In this document: positions 51,301 through 60,000 of the stretch, in pieces | Numbering within the stretch: the stretch's first letter is position 1 | Layout of the letters: each line of letters begins with the position of its first letter | Source of the DNA: Liolophura sinensis | Taxonomy: Eukaryota > Mollusca > Polyplacophora > Chitonida > Chitonidae | Length of the DNA stretch: 60,000 bases | Reading direction: 5' to 3' | NCBI RefSeq assembly: GCF_032854445.1 | Contig: NC_088295.1 | Span: 64,835,249 to 64,895,248 of the forward strand | Program-made: the position numbers and the translations under genes | The notes under the pieces: generated by a model | What the model was told of the DNA's origin: nothing | The model's database searches: none | The model's input: only the letters and a program-made list of their open reading frames with translations

Positions 51301-53464
51301 ATATGTCATGGCATTCCAGTGAGGCAGCATGATAAGGATGTGAGCATTGGTAAATTATATTAGGATTATATTGGTTCCTGGGATGAGGGGGGATGCATTT
51401 AATTGGGTAGGAATTATATGTGAGCATGGAGTGGGGGCTCCTCAAGGTGAAGAGACAGAGAGATGAAAATGATCCCTCTCAGCAATCTTGAGAACGCCAT
51501 TTAAAAAACAGAAATCAGAATACTGACTGTTGAAGTATAAATGTATAAACGTGTTGTATTGAAGATTAGTAAAAAGACTGGGTATGTCTGGATTTTCTAC
51601 TTGTACTCCCATAGAGTACAGAATGGATTGTTTGGTCAATTTGGGTGTTAGTTCACATCTATTGCAGGCATGATTATCATCCAAAAAGCAATAACATTGG
51701 ACGCTTCAAAAAACAGTAGACAAGCTGTGTAGTTTTAATGGTATGTCCTACCTCACCTGTTCTTCTGTGTTAAGACTTACTGTATGAAGTAGACTCAGTT
51801 CTATAAAGGTATATTTCCTGCTTTTGGAGGAATCCTTCTGTTTGCATACTGTTTTTTTTTGTAGAAAAATGCTTTGGATTTGGTTTAAAACTGTTAAAAT
51901 TACAACAATTATGAACTGGTTTAGATATTTTCCTCTTTTCCTCCCACTGCCTGTCTCATCAATGTCTGTGTAGCAGTATCCATGTAAACACCTGTAAAAC
52001 ATAGACACTACTTTAGTCAGTACTTTATATTTGACCAGGTAATGGTGTCTCACCTGAGAACACAGTTGGCACAGGCTCAGGTGTGCAGTGAACAGGTGTC
52101 AGTACTGAAGATCAGAGAGACAGCCTTAGAGACCCAGGTGAAGCAGTTGACAGAGGAGGTGCGAGAAGCTAAGCAAAACCACACTCCGGTGAGTACTGGC
52201 AATACTGCATTAAATTGACCTAAAAATTGGCCCCAAAGTGTATTTTTAGATGCAGGTAAATGTCATGAAATGTTACTTTTGTTGTTTAAACTTACATTTT
52301 CTTTCAGTAGGATATCATACAACCTTCCTAACAAACTTCAGAACTCCTCTCTATTAAGATCAGTAGATTTCTGAGAATCAGGTGAAATCGCTAGCATGAT
52401 AGTGCAGCTTAATGGCTTTCTCCGTGGTCATAGTGAAGTGGGGAGCCTGCACATGATTGTGAGTTTCTCCTGACTCTCGTCATTTTCCTCCCACCATAAT
52501 GCTGGTCACCGTCGTCGTATTAGTAAAATATTCTTGAATACAGCATTAAGCAACCAGTCAAATGAATATACAAACAGAATTCAGGCAAAAATGTGTAACT
52601 TCAATAATGCTGGACAAAACTTATTATCCAATGCTGTAAATGATGCATGATGGTTTGTTCTGTAGCATGAAAGTGACTGATTATGTCATATGTTCATCTC
52701 TCATTTACTCAGCAGCAGGTTTTAGTCCTGTTACTGGCTTGTCTTTATCCTGGTCAGTTTGCTGAATCTCTTGAATATTCTGCAATGCTTTGACAGGATA
52801 GGCACTGCATGGCTGTAGACTCAGGGGTTTTTCATGGGCTATGCCTGGTTTCCTCCCTCTGTGATGCTGCCCGCTGTTGAATACCCGAAATACTGTTGGA
52901 GAAGAGCAAAAAACTCCAAATAAATGACTAAATAAAGTAAATGTTGTTTAATATGTTGTACTTTTTCTTGTTTGACTGCTAGTGAATACCCTTTAGCAGG
53001 TTTAATATGGTATGATAGCTCATGCTCAGTCTCAAGCTTGTGATTTGTTACATCTTACATGGCTTAGTGACTAAAAGAGGAATTAACCTCAAGGACATAG
53101 GAATTCTGGTAATGTTCTGTGAATCACCTGAGATGCACATTGTTCGGTCATTTGATCAATCAGTCAGCCATTATCTTGTTGCTGTTGTCAGGAGATGCAA
53201 CATTTTGAGAGCCTGAGGGAGAAGATCAGTCAGATGGAACGGCGTCATGAGCAGAGAGAACAGGAATTACAGACGCTTTTGCGTCACTCGCAACAGGCGG
53301 CGCACGTGGAACTGGCACAGGAGAGGGAGAAATGGCAGAAAATGCTGGATGCTAAAAATCAAGAAGTCAGACGATTTCAGACTGAACTAGACTCTATTCT
53401 TGAAGTTTTACGAGAACTGAAACGTCAGGGTGTGGTGCTGTCAGCGTCTGGCCTACGGTCATAG
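24355..53464 (+). CDS. CEP162: Centrosomal protein of 162 kDa, complete coding region, 31 exons
   Basis: Coding exons: 24355-24426, 25171-25300, 25482-25642, 26188-26248, 29128-29167, 29604-29644, 29803-29891, 30284-30421, 30859-30892, 31267-31392, 32250-32528, 34212-34316, 36448-36524, 37010-37070, 38031-38246, 38968-39113, 40528-40663, 40928-41040, 41864-42117, 42632-42785, 43112-43180, 43303-43464, 45212-45295, 46028-46252, 47165-47366, 47921-48097, 48846-49018, 49991-50098, 50539-50655, 52039-52188, 53192-53464. All phases agree and total 4173 bases, about 1390 residues; vertebrate CEP162 is about 1400. CEP162 is a microtubule-binding centriole distal-end protein that promotes ciliary transition-zone assembly. 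Conserved blocks include PWWLEDD, ADTLEELRDKE, SSGYGQ, LYNELK, KLKWYAENQELLDKD, QILRRRHPNSIP and LDSILEVLRELKRQGVV. ATG 24367 is an alternative in-frame start. Exon 43112-43180 lacks a canonical donor. Upstream non-coding exons are possible (acceptor-like tag at 24350). Confidence 0.95.
24631..24698. repeat. Perfect 25-bp inverted repeat with 18-base loop, CEP162 intron 1
   Basis: Left arm 24631-24655 (tttgagagtcaaatacctgc plus actgt) and right arm 24674-24698 are exact reverse complements. The loop is tgttcgctgttttggctg. An RNA copy would fold into a fully paired 25-bp hairpin of about 68 bases. It could be a small-RNA precursor-like hairpin or the relic of a palindromic element. Confidence 0.85.
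26860..27480 (+). other. Possible transposon-derived fragment in CEP162 intron 4
   Basis: The open stretch at 27222-27473 contains MHHFESKGHATGFEKLL and QPIIQSSLQNAERY. The HxxxxGH spacing and the following QSSL segment recall zinc-finger heads of hAT-type or related transposase-derived proteins. The match is from memory of the pattern only and is weak. Confidence 0.3.
27838..29046 (+). repeat. SINE-derived minisatellite, about 21 copies of a unit of about 56 bp, CEP162 intron 4
   Basis: Each unit reads 'gccaggcacactggttcccc', a C-run of 4 to 13, 'acccataaacctgactgctg' and 'tcatatgttta'. Variation is mainly in C-run length. The first copy is preceded, and the last copy followed (28993-29046: gagttcggtgttaaatagaa), by sequence resembling the rest of a SINE. 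Orientation of C-runs is constant, so the minus strand carries regularly spaced G-runs. Confidence 0.92.
31052..31210 (+). mobile_element. tRNA-derived SINE-like element (family C), CEP162 intron 9
   Basis: Head 'gctgtggcctagtggttaaa' (A box) and 'tatgggttcaaactc' (B box), with 'cctttcaatccttaggacac' between them. A related head is at 3044. It is too degenerate for a functional tRNA. Confidence 0.6.
33283..34208 (+). repeat. Minisatellite with units of about 24-30 bp, CEP162 intron 11
   Basis: About 30 copies of 'tgatgtattgatcctgtggc' plus 'ctttgc', including a longer higher-order stretch (cctgttgcacagctgatgtg) that is duplicated at about 33988 and 34167. The array runs right up to the 3' splice site of exon 34212-34316. 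Confidence 0.92.
34435..35335 (+). repeat. 39-bp minisatellite, about 23 copies, CEP162 intron 12
   Basis: The unit is 39 bp, a multiple of three, and reads as GLSQVPISPSEPI on the + strand. The reading stays open for 200 and then 157 codons, broken only by a one-base deletion near 34972. Reading on from exon 12 hits a stop (TAG near 34364) before the array. No splice sites tie it to CEP162, so I treat it as intronic repeat, not coding. Confidence 0.9.
35470..36447 (+). other. CEP162 intron 12 remainder, nothing recognised
   Basis: AT-rich intron DNA without repeats or supported reading frames before the exon at 36448. Confidence 0.5.
38527..38655 (-). mobile_element. SINE 3' part (family A, reverse), CEP162 intron 15
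   Basis: Reverse complement of the family tail: 'gatttatttatttgatcgtt', 'gttttgcaccgtactcaaga' and 'gtatttcacttatatgagag'. It continues with a degenerate body to about 'gcaggttgctggcagatgtt'. Confidence 0.82.
39472..39756 (-). other. Unassigned 94-codon open frame with two CxxC pairs, CEP162 intron 16
   Basis: The minus-strand reading contains VCLCCGKVLGRNRYYTCFMC, a possible zinc-binding four-cysteine arrangement. There are no flanking splice sites or neighbours to support a gene. It is most likely chance or a transposon remnant. Confidence 0.2.
40369..40452 (+). repeat. 21-bp tandem repeat, exactly 4 copies, CEP162 intron 16
   Basis: Unit 'gctaatagttaattccagca' plus t, nearly identical in all four copies (one t to c difference in the first). 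Confidence 0.95.
45695..45922 (+). mobile_element. tRNA-derived SINE, CEP162 intron 23
   Basis: Head 'ctggctgcgatgggtaaagt' and 'tgcttaaatccagct' (B-box-like). The tail 'tatataaagtgaaaagtgag' with 'tggagttaaacgccaatcaa' is shared with family A. Confidence 0.7.
46437..46586 (+). mobile_element. SINE 3' part (family A), CEP162 intron 24
   Basis: Contains 'ggccatacgtgggaaggtct', 'tggtttccttccaccataat' and 'ataagtgaaatattctaaaa', then AATAAATAAA. Confidence 0.85.
49057..49230 (-). mobile_element. SINE (family A, reverse), CEP162 intron 27
   Basis: Reverse strand: 'gatttatttatttggtagtt', 'gaagaatattgcacttatac', 'catccgcaggttggtggcag' and 'accttcccacgtacacatac', then 'gagaggaagccagcatgctc'. Confidence 0.85.
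50688..50880 (+). mobile_element. Diverged tRNA-like SINE fragment, CEP162 intron 29
   Basis: 'ctgtagtagctgagggtgtg' and 'tgcagtttcaaacccgtcct' are spaced like A and B boxes. The rest is too diverged to place. Confidence 0.4.
52410..52575 (+). mobile_element. SINE 3' part (family A), CEP162 intron 30
   Basis: Contains 'tttcctcccaccataatgct', 'ggtcaccgtcgtcgtattag' and 'taaaatattcttgaatacag', with 'cattaagcaaccagtcaaat' as the tail. Confidence 0.75.
52800..52937 (+). mobile_element. Diverged SINE 3' part (family A), CEP162 intron 30
   Basis: 'tgcctggtttcctccctctg', 'gatgctgcccgctgttgaat' and 'acccgaaatactgttggaga' follow the family order, then an AAATAAATGACTAAATAAA tail. Confidence 0.7.
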
Positions 53465-53690
53465 CATCAGCAAAAATTCTTGTCACATCTCATTTCATAA
53501 CACCTGAATCTCTGTGATGTCATTAAACCTGGATTAGTCTCCCAGGGTGTGGTGCTGTCAGCATCTGGCCTATGGTCGTAGCATCAGCAAAAAGTCACAT
53601 CTCATGTCATTACACCTGGATTAGTCTCCCAGGGTGTGGTGCTGTCAGCGTCTGGGCTACAGTGTCAGCATCAGTGATGGTACAGTTGCC
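53426..53690 (+). repeat. Triplicated CEP162 stop-codon region
   Basis: The final coding segment 'cagggtgtggtgctgtcagc' starts at 53426. With its following gtctggcc.acggtc.tagcatcag it recurs at 53543 and 53630 (spacing 117 and 87 bp). Only the first copy is joined to the long reading frame. Confidence 0.9.
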
Positions 53691-53699
53691 AAGTATTAT

Positions 53700-54205
53700 T
53701 TCATTAAACTTGAATATCTGGGATGTCACTACACTTAGCTGTGTCTGATGTCATTACACCTGAATATCTGGGATGTCACTACACCTCTTTGGTGTCATTA
53801 TACCTGGATCTGTCTGATGTTTTACACCTGGATATGTGTGGTGTCATTACACCTGGATCTGTCTGTTGTCATTACATTTGGATCTCTCTGATGTTGTTAC
53901 ACCTGGATATATGTGGTGTCAGTACAAATAGATCTGTCTGTTGTCATTACATTTGGATCTCTCTGATGTTGTTACACCTGGATATATGTCGTGTCATTAC
54001 ACCTGGATCTCTGATGTCATTACACTTGGATCTGTAATATCTCATTACATCTGGATCTCTCTGATGTCATTACACCTGGATTTCTCTGATGTCATACCTG
54101 GATCTGTAAAATCTCATTACACCTAGGTCTGTAAAATCTCATTACACCTAGGTCTGTAAAATCTCATTACACCTAGATCTGTAAAATCTCATTACACCTG
54201 ATCTT
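53700..54205 (+). repeat. Tandem repeat of about 24-28 bp, 3' of CEP162
   Basis: Copies of 'gtcattacacctggatctgt' plus ctgat. At the 3' end there is a sub-array of about four copies of 'ctcattacacctaggtctgt' plus aaaat. It probably lies in the CEP162 3' UTR or just beyond. No polyadenylation site can be chosen confidently. Confidence 0.9.
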
Positions 54206-56030
54206 CCATTTTAAATTATATCTAAACCATATACATGAAGACATTGCCTGTTATCATATTATGAGTTTCAGATATATCACTATTGTATGAGATACATATA
54301 TTGTACACATTATTTTAATTAGTGCTAGTGTACATATATATTACTTTTTGTGGATTGTTTGTAGATCGAATGGTACCTGTTGAACACATTACCTCATCAT
54401 TAGTGGCACATTAAGTGTAGCTCTGCCAAGGAGTTATTTTGTTTTTTTTTTTCAGTTAGGATAAAGATCTGATTTTATGTTGTCCAGTTAAGTTGTGAGT
54501 TAAGAGAAGTTTTAATACCCAAATCATAAGTATCAATCCACGGCTGGCTTAAATCTGATCTGTTGTGATTTTGCTGTTTTGTATTTCAGTTTGCTGATCA
54601 CAATATTTTACCATTTTTCTCAGACAAGTCAGAGTGTCTTTTTGTCCAGGCTGCCAGAACTTACACATATATTCCAGATTGATGGATGAAGTGATGTAGG
54701 TAGTATTAGCATTATTTGGGCTTTAGACTTTCTGTGTATAACACAGATTCCATAGCTAGTCACCATAAAACCAGTCAGTCAGCTGCCTCCTATTATTTGG
54801 AAGAGCTCTCTTGGTTAAATGGTCCAGATGATTGGCATGGAATTGCTGGCTATTATGTGTCTGATTCTGAGGTCACTGGTTCAAAACCTGGAGTAGTGTT
54901 TGCCAGCTTTCAGCGCTGAAATCAGTGCTGCTTGCAGAATGTGTAATATTAAAGATAATACAATTACAAGCACATTATGTGTGTGAGGTTCAGGGATTAT
55001 TAGTCCCTTACAGCTGGACCAGTACCTGTAGGTTTACCGCTTGTCTGTTAGTCTGTTTGTCTGTCATGAAATAGTTATTTGAATTTCCTTTTTTTCCAAA
55101 TGGTTCATCTTATTGAATTGAAACTTTGTTCATGGCCAGTACAGGTCAAATTTGAGTTTCTTACCATTCTGTCCATGTTTGACCAAATTTTGGCCGTTTT
55201 TGGTCCTGTTAGGGCTTTGACAGTTTTTCGGACGTTTTTTTTTTGTTTTTTTGTTTTGTGGTTTTGTTTTAATCAGTTTATAGGGAATTGAAACTGGCTT
55301 ACATACATGTAGTTTCACCATGACAAGTTACAAATCAGTTTCGTCTGTTTTTTCTACCAAGAAAAATTGCCATTTATGTTCTGCTGTGGACTGGTACGGG
55401 ACATGTATTACAGCCTCACTGATGGCTGGTGGCCTGGACTGAGGCAGTCAGTATATTAAATGGCAGCATCCTGTTGTATGGGCTTGAAAATGTGCTTGTG
55501 CATGTATACAGTACATGCAGTTATCAACACATGCAGTTATCAGCACATGCATTCAACTGTGGTATATTATTTATTTATTTGTATGCATATTCCCCATTCA
55601 TCTGATAAACTGATCACATATAAAGGCAGCATGAAAGTATTTTCCTATAATGTACTATATATGTATACTAAAGATAATTTAGAGAACAGAGGGTTCTCAA
55701 ATATTTCTCCCCACACTCTGCATGTGTTAGACACATATTTGTAATTAATTTTTGCATGTACTGGTGTGTGCATGCAAACTGTAAAATAATGCTGTAAATA
55801 CCTCTTTGTCACATACAGGTCAAGTAAATTCGAAGAATAGTCTTTTACTGCTGAGTTCTGTGCTTTATCTTTGTGTGATTGCCATCAATTCCTGCACCAT
55901 GCAGAATTAAAGTACATAAAAAAGACATGGTTCATTACATGGATGCATCTTGCAGTTAGGCCTACCATATTTGCAAATGCTTTGGACAGTTAACTACAAC
56001 AAGCAGCTTGCTAAGTTCATTTTGGGATAT
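54206..56030. other. 3' flank of CEP162, no supported gene
   Basis: AT-rich DNA. A tRNA-like SINE head may lie at 54806-54950 ('gagctctcttggttaaatgg', 'actggttcaaaacctg'). An ATTAAA at about 55906 could be a polyadenylation signal. Nothing else is recognised. Confidence 0.4.
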
Positions 56031-56032
56031 TC

Positions 56033-56325
56033 TGTTTGTTAACATGGGCATCCTGTTTTTTAACATGTCTGTCCTGTTTGTTAACATGGCTGTCCTGTTT
56101 GTTAACATGGGCGTCTGGTTTGTTAACATGGCTGTCCTGTTTGTTAACATGGCTGACCTGCTTGTTAACATGGCTGTCCTGTTTGTTAACATGGCTGACC
56201 TGCTTGTTAACATAGCTGTCCTGTTTGTTAACATGGCTGTCCTGTTTGTTAACATGGCTGTCCTGCTTGTTAACATAGCTGTCCTGTTTGTTAACATGGC
56301 CGTCTTGTTTGTTAACATGGGCCAT
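56033..56325 (+). repeat. 21-bp tandem repeat, about 14 copies
   Basis: Unit 'ctgtcctgtttgttaacatg' plus g. Because 21 is a multiple of three, both strands stay open (AVLFVNM on +, HVNKQDS on -). This is a repeat artefact, not a gene. Each unit holds GTTAAC, a palindromic core. Confidence 0.95.
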
Positions 56326-56654
56326 CCAGTCTTGCCGTTCCTGGGACCCTGGTGACAAACAGAGGGCAATGATGCTCATCTGGCCGTTCGTGCAGCCAAG
56401 CGTTTATTTTATTAGACCATCCTTGTCACTATGGTAATGCTTACCCAGTGGTTATGGATGGTGAATACAGACAAGAACATTAGAAGTTAACAGAAAGACA
56501 TCTTCGTCAAGACACCCTACCCTATGTGCATGAATCTTAAAACACAGACTTACAGTTTGTAAGTAACGACACCACAAGTTTGCTTTCCACCAGGATGATG
56601 TGTATACATGTGCATCTGTATGTCACCTGTGGGGAAAATTTTGTTAGTAAATTG

Positions 56655-56760
56655 CCCGAAGGTCGGTGGTTTATCCCAGGTACTCTCGTTTCATCCACCC
56701 ATAAAACTAACTTTAGGATTGTGTTAGCAACAATCAAATAAGAAAATCAGAAATTTTTCA
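56655..56760 (+). mobile_element. SINE body fragment, minisatellite-like variant
   Basis: 'ggtcggtggtttatcccagg', 'gtttcatccacccataaaac' and 'gcaacaatcaaataag' follow the SINE body and tail order. The 'ccacccataaa' wording is the same as in the intron 4 minisatellite unit. Confidence 0.6.
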
Positions 56761-57894
56761 CTGCAATTAAACACATTCATTTTGGGATTTAATTCCACTA
56801 TAAACAAACCACTGAAAGCAGTAGTCTAATTGAGCGTCACAAGTGAATCAACTGCGCAACAGTTTAGAAAAGTCAGTCTATTAAAGTAGCCGTTTTCCCC
56901 TGCCAACTTAACCGAAATAACCCATTTAGATGAGAGATTCAGAAACCCAAACTCAAAGGTTATTGCTACAAAAATGAGCTCCACAATTTAAAAAAATCCT
57001 AAGAAGAAATTTTTCCGTAGACATTTTATTCTCAAAGATGAATGTTGAACTTGAAGACAGAAGTTTCAGCATTTCTCATGCACTATGCCAGGTTGACAGG
57101 GGAAATGCCAGGATACTGCCATGCTAAAGTTATTCTAATATGGTGATATAAAATCAATAATTAATGGAGCAGGCCACGCGTCAAACACTGAATTTATGAT
57201 AGCTCTTGCAACAGCAAAGAAAGAATTCTGTTAACAAAACACATACATAATTTCATATATTAATCAAAAGCCGTCACAACATAGCTATAACTACCCATGA
57301 CGCTGTGATTCTTTGATTGCAGCCATTTTACCCCCAATTAAAATCCAAAACCAAAAAAAACAACTCTTGTAGGACTTCTGTTTATCAGTGGTAGTCCCAT
57401 GATCATGGTGATTGTGTGAAATCAAAAGTACTTTTACAAAAATGTGCATACAATTCATGAACATGGTTTGTGAAGGTCAGAATTTATTTATATCGCAGAT
57501 TTGTGTGCATGCATAAAAGCACCTAAGACCACTCCAACCACTGAGCGATTACCGGCGATACTTTCATATTTATCAAGACCCCTATCAAGCGTAGGGGTGA
57601 CTGGGCTTTAAGCTGAGTGCAGGGAAGTTTATGACTTGCACTGTTCAGCAAGTACTTGATTACACTGTGTTACAACAGTAAAAATCCAGGTTTGTGATGT
57701 ACAATTTAATTGATTTTAAGGAATATTAGAGATAAACCTTAAATTGTCTTCTAAGGAAACTATAAAGTAAGACACAAAATCAGTTCTATCTGAGAGAGGC
57801 TAGGCCAGAATTTATTGTTATTATTGATGTACATAAATTCAAACTACAGAATGAGTGCATTCATGCTGGCAAACTGGACAAACAGTGGCCTGCA
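56761..57894. other. Intergenic, nothing recognised
   Basis: AT-rich DNA with no supported reading frame on either strand. Confidence 0.5.
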
Positions 57895-58240
57895 ATTGAG
57901 TTAACAAGGTGCTGGTACCTACCCTATCACCTACTGGTACCACAGGCAACCATCAGATTACATGTTTTGGCACCTGTGGCAAGGAAGTACAGGCACCTCA
58001 GGGATCAAAGTGCTGGCACCTTGGGTAACACAGGTCTGGCACTTCAGGTAACAATGTACATATGCTGGCACCTCCAGCAATAAAGTACTGGTAATAAAGG
58101 AATCGTACATCGGGTAACAAAGTACATGTACAGGCACCTCAGGTAACAATTTACAAAGTACTGGTACCACAGGTGACAAAATACATGTACTGCCACCTTC
58201 CGCAATAACACATACAGGCACCTCTAGTAAAAGAGTACTT
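57895..58240 (+). repeat. Diverged tandem repeat, about 30-bp units
   Basis: Copies built from 'aggcacctcaggtaacaaag' and 'tacatgtac' or 'tactggtacca', about 11 copies with many small indels. Confidence 0.8.
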
Positions 58241-60000
58241 GGACCTCAGAATTACAAATTTTTCTACATTTTACATGGACCGTTATTTCTTCTGTTGCAA
58301 CAGCTATAATCAATACTGAATAAATACAGTCGTACTACTATAGTTAACAATGTTTACATGACACAGTCTACAAAAATGTCTCACAGATCTCCTGTAAAAC
58401 CATGGGTATGTTACTGCAGTGTGTCAATACGTATTTTATGCTATCTGTAGGACTTATCAATGTGATAAGATGCCAGACCTTTCTAATATACAGTGTATCA
58501 ATAATTTAAGCATAATTTAACAGGAACAATTTATGCAAGTCTTGGAATATGTTTTTTTTTTGTACAATATATATTATATGTATTTACAAATAAACATCAA
58601 TTTGTCAATGTATGCAAGTCTTGGAATATATCATTTTAACAATATGTAACAAATACACATCAATAAGTACATGAAGCAATATTTTGATTGTATAAAAAAA
58701 GCACTAACAGCCTTAACTTTCACAGGCAGAGTTATTATATATTGTATAAATCTGATATGTCTAATGATCCTGCTGAGAAAGTAATGAGCATTCTGCTAAT
58801 ATCATTTGATAATGAGATAAAATCTATGCAAATTACAATGCTTATTGTGGAGATATATAAAAGAGAATCACTGCGACTATGATATTCCAAAACATAACAA
58901 TTTACAAGAGTCTTTACAAGCACAAACATATCTGATATTTTAAGTACTGGAATGTTGCCTACAAATATATACTTTATTTAAAAAAAAAATACAAATTAAA
59001 AAATCATAAACATTGTATGCTACATAGGCTTAAGTTACCTGTTACCTGATGCTACTATTTACCTTTAAATCTGTCATGATTCAAAAAGGCAAATGTGTAT
59101 GTATGTATATATTTAATACATGTGAAGATCTCAGATAATTATGGTCGTAACCTAAAGTGAATTGTCTGGAATGCTTCCGTGTTAATATGCATGACTGTAG
59201 CAAAAAAATGTTTTTTTGAACTATGAACAAAATAATACTTCAAGTGTAGGAAAAACAGTTATGTAGTAAATGTATGTATCAACTGACGAACTGACCATCA
59301 GCTTAGAATTTCCAGTCCAGTAAATGACGAAAGAATGGTTAATGACTCTAACATATTAACAAGACTGCCAAATGAGTTTTGGATGAAAAATAGTGATTTC
59401 CGTAAAAAAATCTGTTGCAGAAAAAAAAAAAGGCAACACAGAAAAATTAACATGAATGACTTGAAAAGTGCATGTTTGAGAATCATGCGCGGGCATGATG
59501 GAAGGACTAGAGATATGAAGACACATTTGAAGATAAATATTTTGTTTTACATATAAATATACACTGCATCACAAAAGACAGTTTAGTAATTTCTACTAAG
59601 TAAAGAATGAAACATATATATCTCTATTTAGAAAGACACGACTTTAAAAATGCATCTACTGTAAAATACATCTATGGACGGATTAACAAACAGTGAAACT
59701 GCACAATAGACACCTTTCAAACAATTTCAGTCCATTTTCTTAAATAAGTTAAAACCATATTACCATGTATAATTTATTCTATCATGCTAAATAAGAAACA
59801 CATAAATCAACATTTTAAAAACCATAAAGGCATCACATTATATACCCCAAAAATTACACGATTTCTGTTACATCTCTAAAACACAACACATTTTGAAGAC
59901 ATACGCAGATAAAATTACATTAAAATATACCGCAAGAATAAAGGCTGTAGCGTGTATGGTTCATTACAAATGAATCATAGCATTAGCAATGTTTTTGCTA
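58241..60000. other. AT-rich DNA, no supported gene
   Basis: Very AT-rich with frequent stops in all frames and no splice-flanked coding stretch. A near-duplicate 'tgcaagtcttggaatat' occurs at 58533 and 58613. It could be the 3' UTR of a minus-strand gene beyond the window, but nothing here proves it. Confidence 0.4.

Larger units (their letters stand above)
40528..53464 (+). other. CEP162: CEP162 exons 17-31: coiled-coil C-terminal half (residues about 593-1390)
   Basis: Long heptad-rich coiled coils, for example VLEREKVLMTELKLREKQW, LMAGYQTENQRLYNELK, IEVERLAKKLKWYAENQELL, KIQDLERQ followed by VKEMEQILRRRHPN, ALEKELEAVRERYRK, THVSDLQEENERLR-like GAHVSDLQEENERLRTEV and KISQMERRHEQREQELQTLL. 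The last exon ends RELKRQGVVLSASGLRS. Vertebrate orthologues end soon after the same LRELxRQGVV motif. Confidence 0.92.

Noticed and set aside
55079-55291. Hydrophobic open frame MNFLFFQMVHLIELKL
   Set aside because: T-rich sequence readily gives Phe/Leu-rich frames; no exon signals or family match.
56017-56379. Long open frames on both strands (HVNKQDS and AVLFVNM repeats)
   Set aside because: They result from a 21-bp tandem repeat; there are no splice sites, start context or domain.

Overview
This is a window of animal genomic DNA: intron-rich genes with GT-AG splice sites, AT-rich introns, many tRNA-derived SINEs and several minisatellites. The gene complement (CPT1, CEP162, a Toll-like receptor relic, a galaxin-like secreted protein) and the SINE 3' domain ending in a 'gtgaaatattcttgagta' type tail suggest a marine lophotrochozoan, most likely a mollusc. 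The species assignment is inference, not something the sequence proves.

Layout. 1-7545: the 3' part of a carnitine O-palmitoyltransferase 1 gene (+), eight exons ending at a stop at 6495, then a 3' UTR. 7546-9358: no gene seen, one SINE. 9359-9558: a 200-N gap flanked on both sides by the same 11 bases. 9559-13790: a GC-richer island of decayed coding DNA on the + strand. It holds a Polinton/Maverick-type integrase relic lacking its catalytic core, then a broken Toll-like receptor (LRR and TIR), then a satellite array that seems to have grown out of the receptor's stop-codon region. 16178-17774: a compact three-exon gene on the minus strand for a secreted, lysine-rich, dicysteine-repeat protein of the galaxin family, with a TATA box and signal peptide. 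17775-24354: intergenic DNA with SINEs, a small tandem repeat and a cluster of GTGAYTYCGTCAC motifs. 24355-53464: a complete CEP162 gene (+), 31 coding exons, 4173 coding bases, about 1390 residues, reconstructed exon by exon with matching splice phases. 53465-60000: tandem arrays and AT-rich DNA with no gene supported.

The genes do not form a pathway. CPT1 acts in mitochondrial fatty-acid import, CEP162 in ciliary transition-zone assembly, and the galaxin-like protein is extracellular (matrix, biomineral or epithelial). The most unusual feature of the window is its repeat biology. A 56-bp minisatellite appears to have been born inside a SINE. A 3' splice site is embedded in a minisatellite unit. 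Two separate genes have their stop-codon regions amplified downstream. One CEP162 exon lacks a canonical donor, in a way that a single missing G would explain. I saw no CRISPR-like or operon-like system.
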